NCBI GenBank assembly: GCA_963786155.1
Contig: CAWAXW010000006.1
Coordinates: 496,001-560,000 of the forward strand
Length of the DNA stretch: 64,000 nucleotides
Direction of reading: 5' to 3'
Source: CAWAXW01 sp963786155
Lineage (GTDB): Bacteria > Actinomycetota > CADDZG01 > WHSQ01
This document shows, one piece after another, positions 35,922-43,659 of the stretch. The position numbers and the translations under genes were made by a program. Within the stretch, counting starts at the first letter, position 1. Each line of letters starts with the position of its first letter. The notes beneath the pieces are model-generated. The model saw only the letters and a list, made by a program, of their open reading frames with translations, did no database searches and was not told the origin of the DNA.

Positions 35922-37932
35922 TGAGGCCCGCCTTGACGGTGAGTGCCTCGTCGAGAGCCTCGAAGAACGATGCGATATGGATGGGCTTCGATAAGAACGT
36001 CTTGGCGCCTAGCCTGGCGAGCCGGCTCTTCTGACTGCTCGTCGCATCTGCGCTGAGGATGATCACGGGGATGTCGACGGTGCGCTCGTTGCCGCGCAGC
36101 CTCACCAGGACCTCGTCGCCATTTATGTCTGGGAGATGGAGGTCGAGCAGGATGAGGTCCGGTTGGTGCTGGACCGCCAGATCGAGCGCCGTGCTGCCTT
36201 GCATGGCGGGGATGAGCGTGATCCCGGGCCTGGTTTCCAGGATCCTCTCGACGAGCCTCAGGTTGGCGAGGTTGTCCTCGACGTAGAGGATGCGCCTCCC
36301 CTCACCCGAGTCGAGTTCGGGTCGGGCCGCCGCCTCGGCGACGAGATCCAGCTTTTGCGCAGGAGGCTCGCCGGGTGGCAGCCTCAGCGTGAACGTGGTG
36401 CCTTCCTCCTCGATGCTGTCGACGGCGATCGAGCCGTTCATGCTGCGCATCAGATTGCATGACAGAGAGAGCCCCAGGCCGGTACCTTCGATGCTCTGAT
36501 CGGCATCGAGCCGGTCGAACGGCACGAAGAGCCGATCGAGGCTCGCGGCAGGAATGCCAAGCCCGGTGTCCGTGACGGCGATCGTGACCGAGTCAACCTC
36601 CACAGAGCACGAGATCGTGATCAGCCCTTTTTCGCGGTTGTACTTGACCGCGTTGGTCAACAGGTTGAGCACCACCTGCTTGAGGCGTTGCCGGTCGGCG
36701 AGCACAGTCACCTCCTCGGAACCCTCATCGCATGAGACGTGGATCTCTCGCTGTGCCGCCATCGGACGAACGAGGTCTATGGCCTCCGCTATGACTTCCA
36801 AGACGTTTACGTCCTCGACGGAGAGTTGCAACTTGCCGGATTCGATGCGTGAGATATCGAGCACTTCATCGATCAACGAGAGAAGGTGACGGCCTCCCTT
36901 GAGGATGTGTTCGACACTCTCCTTCTGATCGGCCTTGAGGCCGTCCATCTCCAGGAGCTGTCCGAAGCCCAGGATCGCGTTGAGCGGAGTTCGCAGCTCG
37001 TGACTCATCCTGGAGAGGAACTCGCTCTTTGCCCGATTGGCTCTTTGGGCTTCTTCGCTCGCCTCCGTCAGAGCAAGAGCGCTCCGGCTCTGACGTTGCT
37101 CTTGTTGGTCGAGTAGCTCTCTGGTTTCGACCAACGCACGCGCCAACTCTGCGACCTCATCCCCATCCAACGACATGTCTTCCAGCCGTTCGCGATGGGG
37201 AAGCCGCGAGGCGTTCACCGCGGCGGTCTTGACGCGCTTCACGATCCCATTGGTCAAGATGAGCATCCCGATGACCCCGCCGATCACCCCCAGGCCACCC
37301 CCAAGGAGTATTCGAAACCGCGCTTCGTTTTGAGCGCGGGTGCGTGCCGCGTTCGCGTCCTCGAGTCGATCGTCGATATCGGTTAGCAAACCTTGGATCT
37401 CGCTTCGCAGCTCGTCTACCTGTGTCTTGCTGTCCATCAGCAATTGGTTCTGCAGGTCTTCATCGGAGCTCTCCTCACTTGTTTCCTCCGCGGCCTCGTT
37501 CGCGCGCAGCTCACCCAGAAGAGTCATGGCACTTCGAGAGAGGACCGCTATACGTTGCATCCGCGAACCCTCCTCGGAGGAGAGTTGCGACCGCAGTTGG
37601 CCGAGGACGCGAGGCAAGACTGCTTTCGCCGAGAGATATGGCTCGAGGAACCCGGGATCCTCCGCCAGCATGAACCCCCGAACGCCCGTCTCCGCATTGA
37701 GCAGCGTGGCCAGCAATTCGTCGCCCCACTCGCGCTGCTCGCGGGTCTCCTTGATGACTCGGTCCAGCTCGACGTCGTCCGCCTGGCCCTGATAGGCGAT
37801 CGCCATCGTGGCCAGAAGGGGGATCAACGGGATGAGAACGATCACGAAGCCCTTGGACTTGAGAGGAAGGCGAGACCAAGGGCCCCCGCGGCCCGTGCGT
37901 CGATTCGATACGGATCGAGGTTCCTGTTGCAT
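35914..37932 (-). CDS. Hybrid sensor histidine kinase (CHASE3-like, HAMP, HisKA, HATPase, REC)
   Basis: 672 residues from ATG 37932. First transmembrane helix KGFVIVLIPLIPLLATMAIA, extracytoplasmic helical region with the CHASE3 hallmark LNAETGVRGFMLAEDPGFLE, second helix FRILLGGGLGVIGGVIGMLI, HAMP-like linker, phospho-acceptor His in SRMSHELRTPLNAILGFG, N box LNLLTNAVKYNREKG, G boxes TDTGLGIP and GTGLGLSLS, and a C-terminal receiver with LILLDLHLPDINGDE. Signal unknown. It passes phosphate on to its own receiver and probably to the HD-GYP regulator. The promoter region shared with the MerR gene has repeated CTTATGCA boxes, one overlapping this start codon. Confidence 0.92.
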   Translation of the reverse strand: MQQEPRSVSNRRTGRGGPWSRLPLKSKGFVIVLIPLIPLLATMAIAYQGQADDVELDRVIKETREQREWGDELLATLLNAETGVRGFMLAEDPGFLEPYLSAKAVLPRVLGQLRSQLSSEEGSRMQRIAVLSRSAMTLLGELRANEAAEETSEESSDEDLQNQLLMDSKTQVDELRSEIQGLLTDIDDRLEDANAARTRAQNEARFRILLGGGLGVIGGVIGMLILTNGIVKRVKTAAVNASRLPHRERLEDMSLDGDEVAELARALVETRELLDQQEQRQSRSALALTEASEEAQRANRAKSEFLSRMSHELRTPLNAILGFGQLLEMDGLKADQKESVEHILKGGRHLLSLIDEVLDISRIESGKLQLSVEDVNVLEVIAEAIDLVRPMAAQREIHVSCDEGSEEVTVLADRQRLKQVVLNLLTNAVKYNREKGLITISCSVEVDSVTIAVTDTGLGIPAASLDRLFVPFDRLDADQSIEGTGLGLSLSCNLMRSMNGSIAVDSIEEEGTTFTLRLPPGEPPAQKLDLVAEAAARPELDSGEGRRILYVEDNLANLRLVERILETRPGITLIPAMQGSTALDLAVQHQPDLILLDLHLPDINGDEVLVRLRGNERTVDIPVIILSADATSSQKSRLARLGAKTFLSKPIHIASFFEALDEALTVKAGLNG

Positions 37933-38017
37933 AAGTCCTCCCGGCTCGGGTGCTGCTCCTAGACCAATATTCGGCTGTTCTTATGCATCCGGACGCTCTA
38001 AAACTTATGCATTCGGA
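37927..38017. promoter_or_regulatory. Candidate MerR-type operators in the kinase/MerR divergent spacer
   Basis: Direct repeats CTTATGCATCCGGA (37980-37993) and CTTATGCATTCGGA (38004-38017) are 24 bases apart. The reverse complement of CTTATGCA lies at 37928-37935 over the kinase start codon. Three copies of an 8-mer in a 90-base spacer suggest binding sites for the MerR-type regulator encoded next to them. Confidence 0.5.
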
Positions 38018-38040
38018 GAGTTATTGGCTAAGATCAAGCG

Positions 38041-38923
38041 ATGAGCCGTGAAACGGTCGGGGAGGCCTGGAAGATTTCGAAGGTCGCGGCGCATCTCGGC
38101 ATCCCCTCCGCCACCATCAGATCTTGGGAGAGGCGCTACGGCCTCACCTCGGAGCGGTCGACCGGGGGCCACAGGCGCTACACCGCCACCGATCTGGATT
38201 TCCTGGCGGCGCTACGAGATGAGATAGCGGGCGGGAGGCCAACCCGCCATGCGGTCGAGCTCGTGCGCCATCGGATTCGCTCGAGGACGAGTCGCGAGGA
38301 GGTGCACGTTCAAGAGTTCGTGTCTGCCGCCATGGCTCTGGATGGCGTGGAGATCAGGCGGGCGCTCGACGCCGCCGCGATGAGCCTTCCGGTGGAGGAG
38401 GTCCTTCAGGACGTGCTCATGCCGGCAATGCGGACGATCGGGAGCTGTTGGGAGGCAAACACGATCACGGTGGCGCACGAGCACCTTGCGTCGCGGCGAG
38501 GTCCTCGCCTGGCTCACTCGCTTGCAGCAGACCGCGCCGTCACCATCAAAGAGGAATCCGATCCTGCTCGCGGCCGGTCCGGAAGAGGCCCATACGATCG
38601 CGTTGGAGGCCTTCGCGCTAGTCCTCGCCCGGCGAGGATGGTCGACCGTGACGCTAGGTGCTCAAGTACCTCGAAGCTCGCTGGTGACAGCGCTCGAGCT
38701 GAGCTCCGCGCGCGGCGTCGTCATCGTCGCCCACCAGGCCCTCTCCAGGCGTTCGGCCGTCGAGTCCCTGCGCGACGTGGCGAAGCGCGGGATCGCCCAT
38801 GGGTTCTATGCGGGTGCAGCGTTCACGAGAGCGTCGAAGCGAGGCAACGTGGCCGGCACCTACCTCGGTGAGGACCTCGTTGCGGCCGCGAAGGTGGTCG
38901 AGTCGACCCTCCGAGGGAGTTAA
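38041..38923 (+). CDS. MerR-family regulator with B12-binding-like domain (CarH/LitR-like), frameshifted
   Basis: Start ATG 38041. N-terminal MerR HTH: WKISKVAAHLGIPSATIRSW, ERRYGLTSERSTGGHRRYTA. The middle helical domain holds IGSCWEANTITVAHEHLASR, the W...EH region of the cap that shields cobalamin in CarH/LitR. Near 38490 a one-base change moves the frame, and the C-terminal Rossmann-like domain follows: LLAAGPEEAHTIALEAFALV (His at the place of the D-x-H-x-x-G cobalamin ligand), VTLGAQVP, GVVIVAHQALSRRSA. CarH-type proteins are adenosylcobalamin-based light-responsive repressors. Here Asp and Gly of the motif are replaced, so cofactor binding must be tested. Confidence 0.8.
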
Positions 38924-38928
38924 GCGGG

Positions 38929-39432
38929 CTACTCGACCGTAAATTCTCCGAACATGCCCTGGAGGGCGTGGGGCGGCTCACCCTTCGTTGCGAAGAAGCA
39001 GACGTAGCCGTAGCGGCCGGGCGTTAGCTCGGCTTCCATCGGCTCGGACTGCTCCCCGGGCTGAATGGGCTTGGTCGTCAACACGTCCGGTCGGACGAAG
39101 AACGCTTCGGCCTTCTTCTCCGGCAGCTTGAGCAGCTCTTCGACCGTAGGCGCGTCCGCTTGGAGCTCGACGATCGAGATGAAGTGGGGCTCCTTGCCCA
39201 CGTTGTCGAGGATGAACGGCGTCGTTCCGGCCGGGAGCGTGGTGGGCATGCTGAAGGCGTATTCGGTGGCGCTGACCGTGACTTCCTCGGGGGCCTCGGG
39301 CTCTTCCGGGGTTTCTTCCTCGGCCACTTCCTCCTCAGCCGCGGGATCGGCTTCGTCGTCCCCGCAAGCAACCGCTCCGACCATCAAAGCCGCGAGCGCG
39401 AGCGCGATAAACAGCTTCTTTCCAAGTGCCAT
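38929..39432 (-). CDS. Cupredoxin-like lipoprotein
   Basis: 167 residues from ATG 39432. Signal peptide LFIALALAALMVGAVACGDD with a lipobox-like VGAVAC, then a Glu/Pro-rich spacer (EEEVAEEETPEEPEAPEEVT). The remaining ~115 residues form a plastocyanin-type fold: VTVSATEYAFSMPTTLPAGT, His in EPHFISIVE, and Cys, His and Met in YGYVCFFATKGEPPHALQGM, so a full type-1 copper site can be drawn. Membrane-anchored electron carrier or copper-binding protein inferred. Convergent with the MerR gene (5-base gap). Confidence 0.75.
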   Translation of the reverse strand: MALGKKLFIALALAALMVGAVACGDDEADPAAEEEVAEEETPEEPEAPEEVTVSATEYAFSMPTTLPAGTTPFILDNVGKEPHFISIVELQADAPTVEELLKLPEKKAEAFFVRPDVLTTKPIQPGEQSEPMEAELTPGRYGYVCFFATKGEPPHALQGMFGEFTVE

Positions 39433-39537
39433 TGGTTACCCCTCTCTGGTCCGCTTTGCGGTCAACCTACCAGCGCCGTGGCGGTACTCGGCTAATCTGC
39501 CCTGGTCACCAGGCCGGCTACCGGGAGGTGTTACGAA

Positions 39538-39723
39538 ATGGGTATTCAGCAAGTTCTGAAAGACGAGGACATCCAGACGACGTGGACCAAGGCGAGCGCG
39601 TCGACGGGTCCCGACCTGAGCGCCGACCCCGACACCAAGGACGCCGACGGGACCGACGGCACGGACAGCCCCGGCACGGACACCGACGGCACCGACAAAG
39701 ACAGCGACGGAACCGACAGCTAA
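39538..39723 (+). CDS. 61-residue Asp/Thr/Gly-rich peptide, possible precursor peptide
   Basis: ATG 39538 with GGGAGGTG 8 bases upstream, the same ribosome-site sequence as the cold-shock genes. N-terminal part MGIQQVLKDEDIQTTWTKAS is ordinary; from residue ~34 the sequence is almost only D, T, G, S, K with repeated DGTD units (DGTDGTDSPGTDTDGTDKDS). No signal peptide, no Cys. A leader followed by a short-period repeat, placed directly before a JmjC oxygenase gene and a sucrase/ferredoxin-like gene, is what a ribosomally made, post-translationally modified peptide locus looks like, with Asp or Thr hydroxylation as a possible change. The family is not known to me. Confidence 0.6.
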   Translation: MGIQQVLKDEDIQTTWTKASASTGPDLSADPDTKDADGTDGTDSPGTDTDGTDKDSDGTDS

Positions 39724-39728
39724 AGAGG

Positions 39729-39781
39729 GCGAAATCTTCCGGTCTGACGTCGTTTTCCGACGTCTATTCGGAAGATTTCGG
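39729..39781 (+). repeat. 53-bp interspersed palindromic element, copy C
   Basis: Outer arms CGAAATCTTCCGG (39730-39742) and TCGGAAGATTTCG (39768-39780) pair at 12 of 13 positions; inside, GACGTCG (39746-39752) and CGACGTC (39758-39764) pair perfectly around TTTTC. It fills the gap between the peptide and JmjC genes, and its 3' arm touches the JmjC ribosome site GGAG (39780-39783). Confidence 0.8.
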
Positions 39782-39786
39782 AGTAG

Positions 39787-40923
39787 ATGAGCGCCCTTAG
39801 TCGTTGCGTCGGCGACGTCGACGATTTCTTAGCCCGGCACTGGGATCGTGAGCCCCTTCTCCGCGAGCCGGAGGAGGGGGTGGACTTCGACGACCTGTCT
39901 TCTCTGGACGATCTCGATCGGATGATCGCGTCGCTCGGCCTGCATGCGTCCAACTTGCGCATGGTCAAGGACGGGAAACCGCTGCCGCCGTCCGCGTACT
40001 CGGTCACGCCGGGCAAGAAGGGGGCGACCGAGGCGCTCGTGAGCGCGCCTCTGGTCTACGAGCGCTACGCCGAGGGCGCCACGATCGTGATCGAGTCGCT
40101 CCACCGCTACTGGGAACCGCTGACCGACTTCTGCCGCGAGCTCGAGCTGGCCCTCGGCCATCGCCTCCAGGTCAATGCCTACATCACGCCGCCGGGCTCG
40201 CAGGGTTTCGACGTGCATCGCGACGACCACGACGTCTTCATCCTGCAGGTCTCGGGGGCCAAGCACTGGACCGTCTACGACCGCGACGAGGAGCTGATGC
40301 TGATCGACCAGTCGATCGAGCGGGGCGCGGCCCTTTACATCCCGAAGGGATTCCCCCACGCGGCGACCACATCGGCGACCGCCTCGGCTCATTTGACGGT
40401 CGGCATCCTCACCCACGACGTCGTCGACATCGTGATGGAGTTGAGCAAGCTCGCAGGTGATGAGCCGGCGTTCAAGCACCGGCTTCCGGTCGGTATGGAC
40501 GTGGCCGCCCTGCGCGCCGCGGTCGCCGCGCAGATAGACGAAGTGCGGGCCTGGCTCGACAAGGTCGATGTAGACGAGTTGACCGAGCGTGTTGCCCGCC
40601 GGGTGATGACGACCTCGCAGCCGATCATGCGGGGCCAGCTCCGTCAGCTCGAGCTCCTGGACCAGATCGACGAGTCGACCCGGGTAGCGCGCCGTTGCGG
40701 CGCGACTTGCCTGCTGTTCCCTTCTCTCACCGAGATCAAGGTCATGCTGGCCGACCGCGAGCTCGCCATGCCCCGCGCCGCTGCCCCCGCGATGGAGTTC
40801 GTCGCCGATCGCAAGACCTTCGCCGTGCGCGACCTGCACGAGTACCTGGACCCCGAGAGCGCGCTCGTCCTCGTCCGGCGCCTCGTAACGGAGGGGTTGC
40901 TAGAGGTCGTACTTGCCGGCTGA
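39787..40923 (+). CDS. JmjC/cupin-fold Fe(II)/2-oxoglutarate oxygenase (YcfD/ROX-like)
   Basis: 378 residues from ATG 39787. JmjC core at residues ~90-220: LQVNAYITPPGSQGFDVHRD, with the iron facial triad His-x-Asp in VHRDDHDVF and distal His in GFPHAATTSATASAH; GAKHWTVYDRD gives the second core strand. The ~150-residue C-terminus (helical dimerisation region, then a winged-helix-like end DLHEYLDPESALVLVRRLVT) matches bacterial ribosomal oxygenases such as YcfD, which hydroxylate a ribosomal protein. The neighbouring 61-residue peptide offers another substrate. Separated from the peptide gene by a 53-bp hairpin; its stop overlaps the next gene. Confidence 0.9.
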   Translation: MSALSRCVGDVDDFLARHWDREPLLREPEEGVDFDDLSSLDDLDRMIASLGLHASNLRMVKDGKPLPPSAYSVTPGKKGATEALVSAPLVYERYAEGATIVIESLHRYWEPLTDFCRELELALGHRLQVNAYITPPGSQGFDVHRDDHDVFILQVSGAKHWTVYDRDEELMLIDQSIERGAALYIPKGFPHAATTSATASAHLTVGILTHDVVDIVMELSKLAGDEPAFKHRLPVGMDVAALRAAVAAQIDEVRAWLDKVDVDELTERVARRVMTTSQPIMRGQLRQLELLDQIDESTRVARRCGATCLLFPSLTEIKVMLADRELAMPRAAAPAMEFVADRKTFAVRDLHEYLDPESALVLVRRLVTEGLLEVVLAG

Positions 40924-41816
40924 GACTTTCCGCTGCTCGAACGCGTCCGCAGAGCGCGCCGAGCCTTTGTACGGAACCGCCTCGTTCGTGCGGCATTGGT
41001 TGCTGCTCGAGCAACCGGGCTCGTGGGGACCCGACGCGCTCGACGCAGACGCGCATGCCGGTGAAGCCGACCTCCGAGCTCATCCGTCGCACGCGCGAGA
41101 TCGGTGTCCGCGTCGTGCTCATCCGCAGGGGCCGCCGTTTCTCGACCGGCCACCGGCAGGTGTTCTTCATCCGCACTCAAGACAATGCCCACTACCAGTC
41201 GCACCTGAGCCTCGACCACCTCGACGACCTGCTCGACGTCGATCTCACGCCGCTCGTGGAGGGTGGGGCCGTTGCCGATACCGAGCCGAGATCGAACCCG
41301 CTCTTCTTGGTGTGCACGCACGGGCGTCACGACGCGTGCTGCTCGATCAAGGGCAACCAGGTGTCGAGGGTCGCCTGCTCTACGCCGGAGCACGAGGCGT
41401 GGGAGTGCTCGCACATCGGAGGCGATCGCTTCGCCGCGAACGTCGTCTGCTTCCCGCACGGCCTGTACTACGGGCGAGTGGCCCCCGAGGACGCGGTTCC
41501 CTTGATGGACGACTACGCGACCGGATGGCTCTCGCTCGAGCATTTCCGAGGCCGCTGCACGCACCCCTTCCCCGTCCAAGCCGCCGAGTACTTCGCTCGT
41601 CGCGAGACCAAGACGAACCGCCTCGACGATCTCTCGGTGGTGGGCCTGGCTCGCACGAAAGGGGGCCGGGCGGTCGACTTCGCGCTTCCCGGCAGCCGCA
41701 CGGCCCGCGTGGAGGTGGGGGTCTCCAAGGAGGGCGCCTTCCGGCTCACCTGCAGCGCCCGCACGGACGACCCGATCCCGCGCTACGACCTCCTCTCGCT
41801 GACGGTGAGCGGCTAA
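40913..41816 (+). CDS. Sucrase/ferredoxin-like family protein, frameshifted
   Basis: Begins at TTG 40913 inside the end of the JmjC gene (MPAETFRCSNASAERAEPLY, GTASFVRHWLLLEQPGSWGP). A one-base change near 41050 moves it to the frame that continues PVKPTSELIRRTREIGVRVV and carries the family motifs CTHGRHDACCSIKG and WECSHIGGDRFAANVVCFPH, then GRCTHPFPVQAAEYFARR, to the stop at 41816. The family has a thioredoxin-like fold that can hold a [2Fe-2S] cluster through the conserved Cys/His residues. Placed with a JmjC oxygenase, an electron-supply or redox role is a reasonable guess. Confidence 0.8.
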
Positions 41817-42095
41817 GGGTCGAAGTCCTTCATACGACATTTGTCCTCAACCCGGACAAATAGGAGCGGCCAGATGGACTAAATGGACAAATAGGAATGG
41901 GTGGATGGACTAAAAGTCCAAAAAATGTGGACAGTCCATCCATAAATTAGATGCCTTCCCCCCGCAGGAGTGGACGAAATTAAGGAGAACCTCACAGTTC
42001 TGGCCGCCTTGATCGGGGGCCGGGGAGCGACCAGCGTCGGTCGCCGCTCAGGAAACTGACCCTCGAAAGAGGGTCCGAACAGGCGGGGTCCTACG
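41817..42095 (+). promoter_or_regulatory. 279-base intergenic region with TGGAC palindromes and a structured leader
   Basis: No gene. The first half is unusually AT-rich and carries ATTTGTCC/GGACAAAT (41839-41846, 41854-41861) and TGGATGGACT/AGTCCATCCA (41902-41911, 41933-41942), plus several further GGAC/GTCC boxes. The second half has three hairpins in a row (42027-42044, 42048-42059, 42058-42075), two with GAAA loops, ending 20 bases before the start codon of the first exopolysaccharide gene. I do not recognise a known riboswitch class. Confidence 0.55.
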
Positions 42096-43613
42096 ATGGA
42101 AGTGCGTCAGACCGGTGCGGCAAGCGATCACCTCTTGCTCGCGACTAGCGAGGCCTCACTCGTTCGAGGGGCCGAAGACCTCTACCTACCCACCGACGCG
42201 GCCTCTTTAAACCCCTCCGCGACCCGGGCCCGGCACGACGCCCGCGGCCTCTTCCGTCGGATAACGGCCGGCATCGCGCTATCGGACGCGTTTTCCCTGC
42301 TGCTTGCGATGCTGATGGTCGACTCCCTCTTCCCGGCGGCCGACCGCCTCGTCGAGGGCTTGGGCTACCACCTGGTCTTCGCCGTTGCGGCTCTGGGGTG
42401 GGTTGGCGTCTTCACTGTGTTCGGTCTCTACGCTCCGCGGCACCTTTCGGCGGTCGAGGAGCTCCGGCGAGTGATCGGGGCCTCGAGCTTCGCGATGGTT
42501 CTCTTGATCATGACGGGCTTCTGGTTCGAGACCAGTATTCCTCGAGGGGCCGTTGGAACTCTGTGGGCGCTCCTGCTCGTCTTCGAACTTCTCACGCGCC
42601 GCATGTGGCGTCTCGAGGTCGCTCGGCGGCGGGCCAATGGATCGCTGGCCCTGCGCACTCTCGTCATCGGGACCAACGAGGAAGCCCGCTCGATCGCAAG
42701 TCAGCTTGCCGGTGAAGGCTCCGGCTACGACACGGTCGGCTTCGTCGGCACATCTGCCACTTCCGTCCAGCCGAACGGCATGGCGGTCGTTAGTGGCATC
42801 AGCAAACTGGCACGCGCTATCAACAGCGACAGCGTCGAATGCATCTTCGTTGCCTCGTCTGCCCTTCGCATGGATGAGATGACGCAGGTCATGCAGATCG
42901 CGCGCCAAAGCGGAGTGGACGTGCGAGTTTCGGCGCATCTGCCCGAGATACTCGCCTCGCGAGTCGCGATCCAGAACGTCGGCGAAGCCATGGCCCTCTC
43001 GTTGAAGCCCCTGCAACTGTCGGGCACGCAAGAGATTGCGAAACGCGGTTTCGACCTGCTGATCGCGGGTCTGGTCCTCCTGGTCTCGGCTCCGGTGTGG
43101 TTGGTGATCGCAGCGGCGATCAAGGCAACTTCCAAGGGCCCGGTCTTCTTCCGTCAGACGCGGGTGACGAAGGACGGACGACACTTCAAGATGGTGAAGT
43201 TCCGCACGATGTCTGACGACATCGACCTCGAATCTCTTGGCGTCGATTCCTCGAGCCCGTTCTTCAAGCTCTCGGACGATCCGCGCATCACCAGCGTGGG
43301 AAGGTTCCTTCGGAAGACCAGCCTGGACGAGTTGCCGCAATTGCTCAACGTGATCACCGGCGGCATGAGCCTCGTCGGGCCGCGTCCTCTCCCCGTCGAG
43401 CAGGTCGAGTCAAATCGGAAGATGCTTAGCGGCCGCCTCGAGGTCAAAGCGGGCATGACCGGCTGGTGGCAGATACGCGGCCGTAGCGACGTTTCGCCCG
43501 AGGCAGCAGTCAAATTGGACGTCTTCTACATCGAGAACTGGTCGCTGGCACTCGACCTGTACATCCTTCTGAAGACATTCGGCGTGGTGCTCGCCCGCTC
43601 CGGAGCCTTCTAA
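42096..43613 (+). CDS. Exopolysaccharide polyprenyl glycosylphosphotransferase (priming sugar transferase)
   Basis: 505 residues, ATG 42096. N-terminal half with four transmembrane helices (ALSDAFSLLLAMLMVDSLFP, LVFAVAALGWVGVFTVFGLY, and two more) and a CoA-binding-like Rossmann domain (LALRTLVIGTNEEARSIASQ). The C-terminal catalytic domain is complete: KRGFDLLIAGLVLLVSAPVW (membrane helix), GPVFFRQTRVTKDGRHFKMV, KFRTM, RFLRKTSLDELPQLLNVITG, GMSLVGPRPLP and VKAGMTGWWQIRGRSDV. It transfers a sugar-1-phosphate to undecaprenyl phosphate, the first step of capsule/exopolysaccharide assembly. First gene of the glycan locus. Confidence 0.95.
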   Translation: MEVRQTGAASDHLLLATSEASLVRGAEDLYLPTDAASLNPSATRARHDARGLFRRITAGIALSDAFSLLLAMLMVDSLFPAADRLVEGLGYHLVFAVAALGWVGVFTVFGLYAPRHLSAVEELRRVIGASSFAMVLLIMTGFWFETSIPRGAVGTLWALLLVFELLTRRMWRLEVARRRANGSLALRTLVIGTNEEARSIASQLAGEGSGYDTVGFVGTSATSVQPNGMAVVSGISKLARAINSDSVECIFVASSALRMDEMTQVMQIARQSGVDVRVSAHLPEILASRVAIQNVGEAMALSLKPLQLSGTQEIAKRGFDLLIAGLVLLVSAPVWLVIAAAIKATSKGPVFFRQTRVTKDGRHFKMVKFRTMSDDIDLESLGVDSSSPFFKLSDDPRITSVGRFLRKTSLDELPQLLNVITGGMSLVGPRPLPVEQVESNRKMLSGRLEVKAGMTGWWQIRGRSDVSPEAAVKLDVFYIENWSLALDLYILLKTFGVVLARSGAF

Positions 43614-43659
43614 AACAACTCTCTGGTGCGAGCCGCCCTGAAAGGGTGCGGCATCCTTA

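Noticed and set aside
38068..38078. Fourth copy of the palindromic element (GGAAGATTTCGAA)
   Set aside because: Only the 10-base core matches, no second arm, and it lies inside the MerR HTH coding sequence.
42022..42090. c-di-GMP-I (GEMM) riboswitch
   Set aside because: A GAAA-capped hairpin is there, but the conserved GGGCAAACC and GACGCAAAGCC strings are not; kept only as an unknown structured leader.
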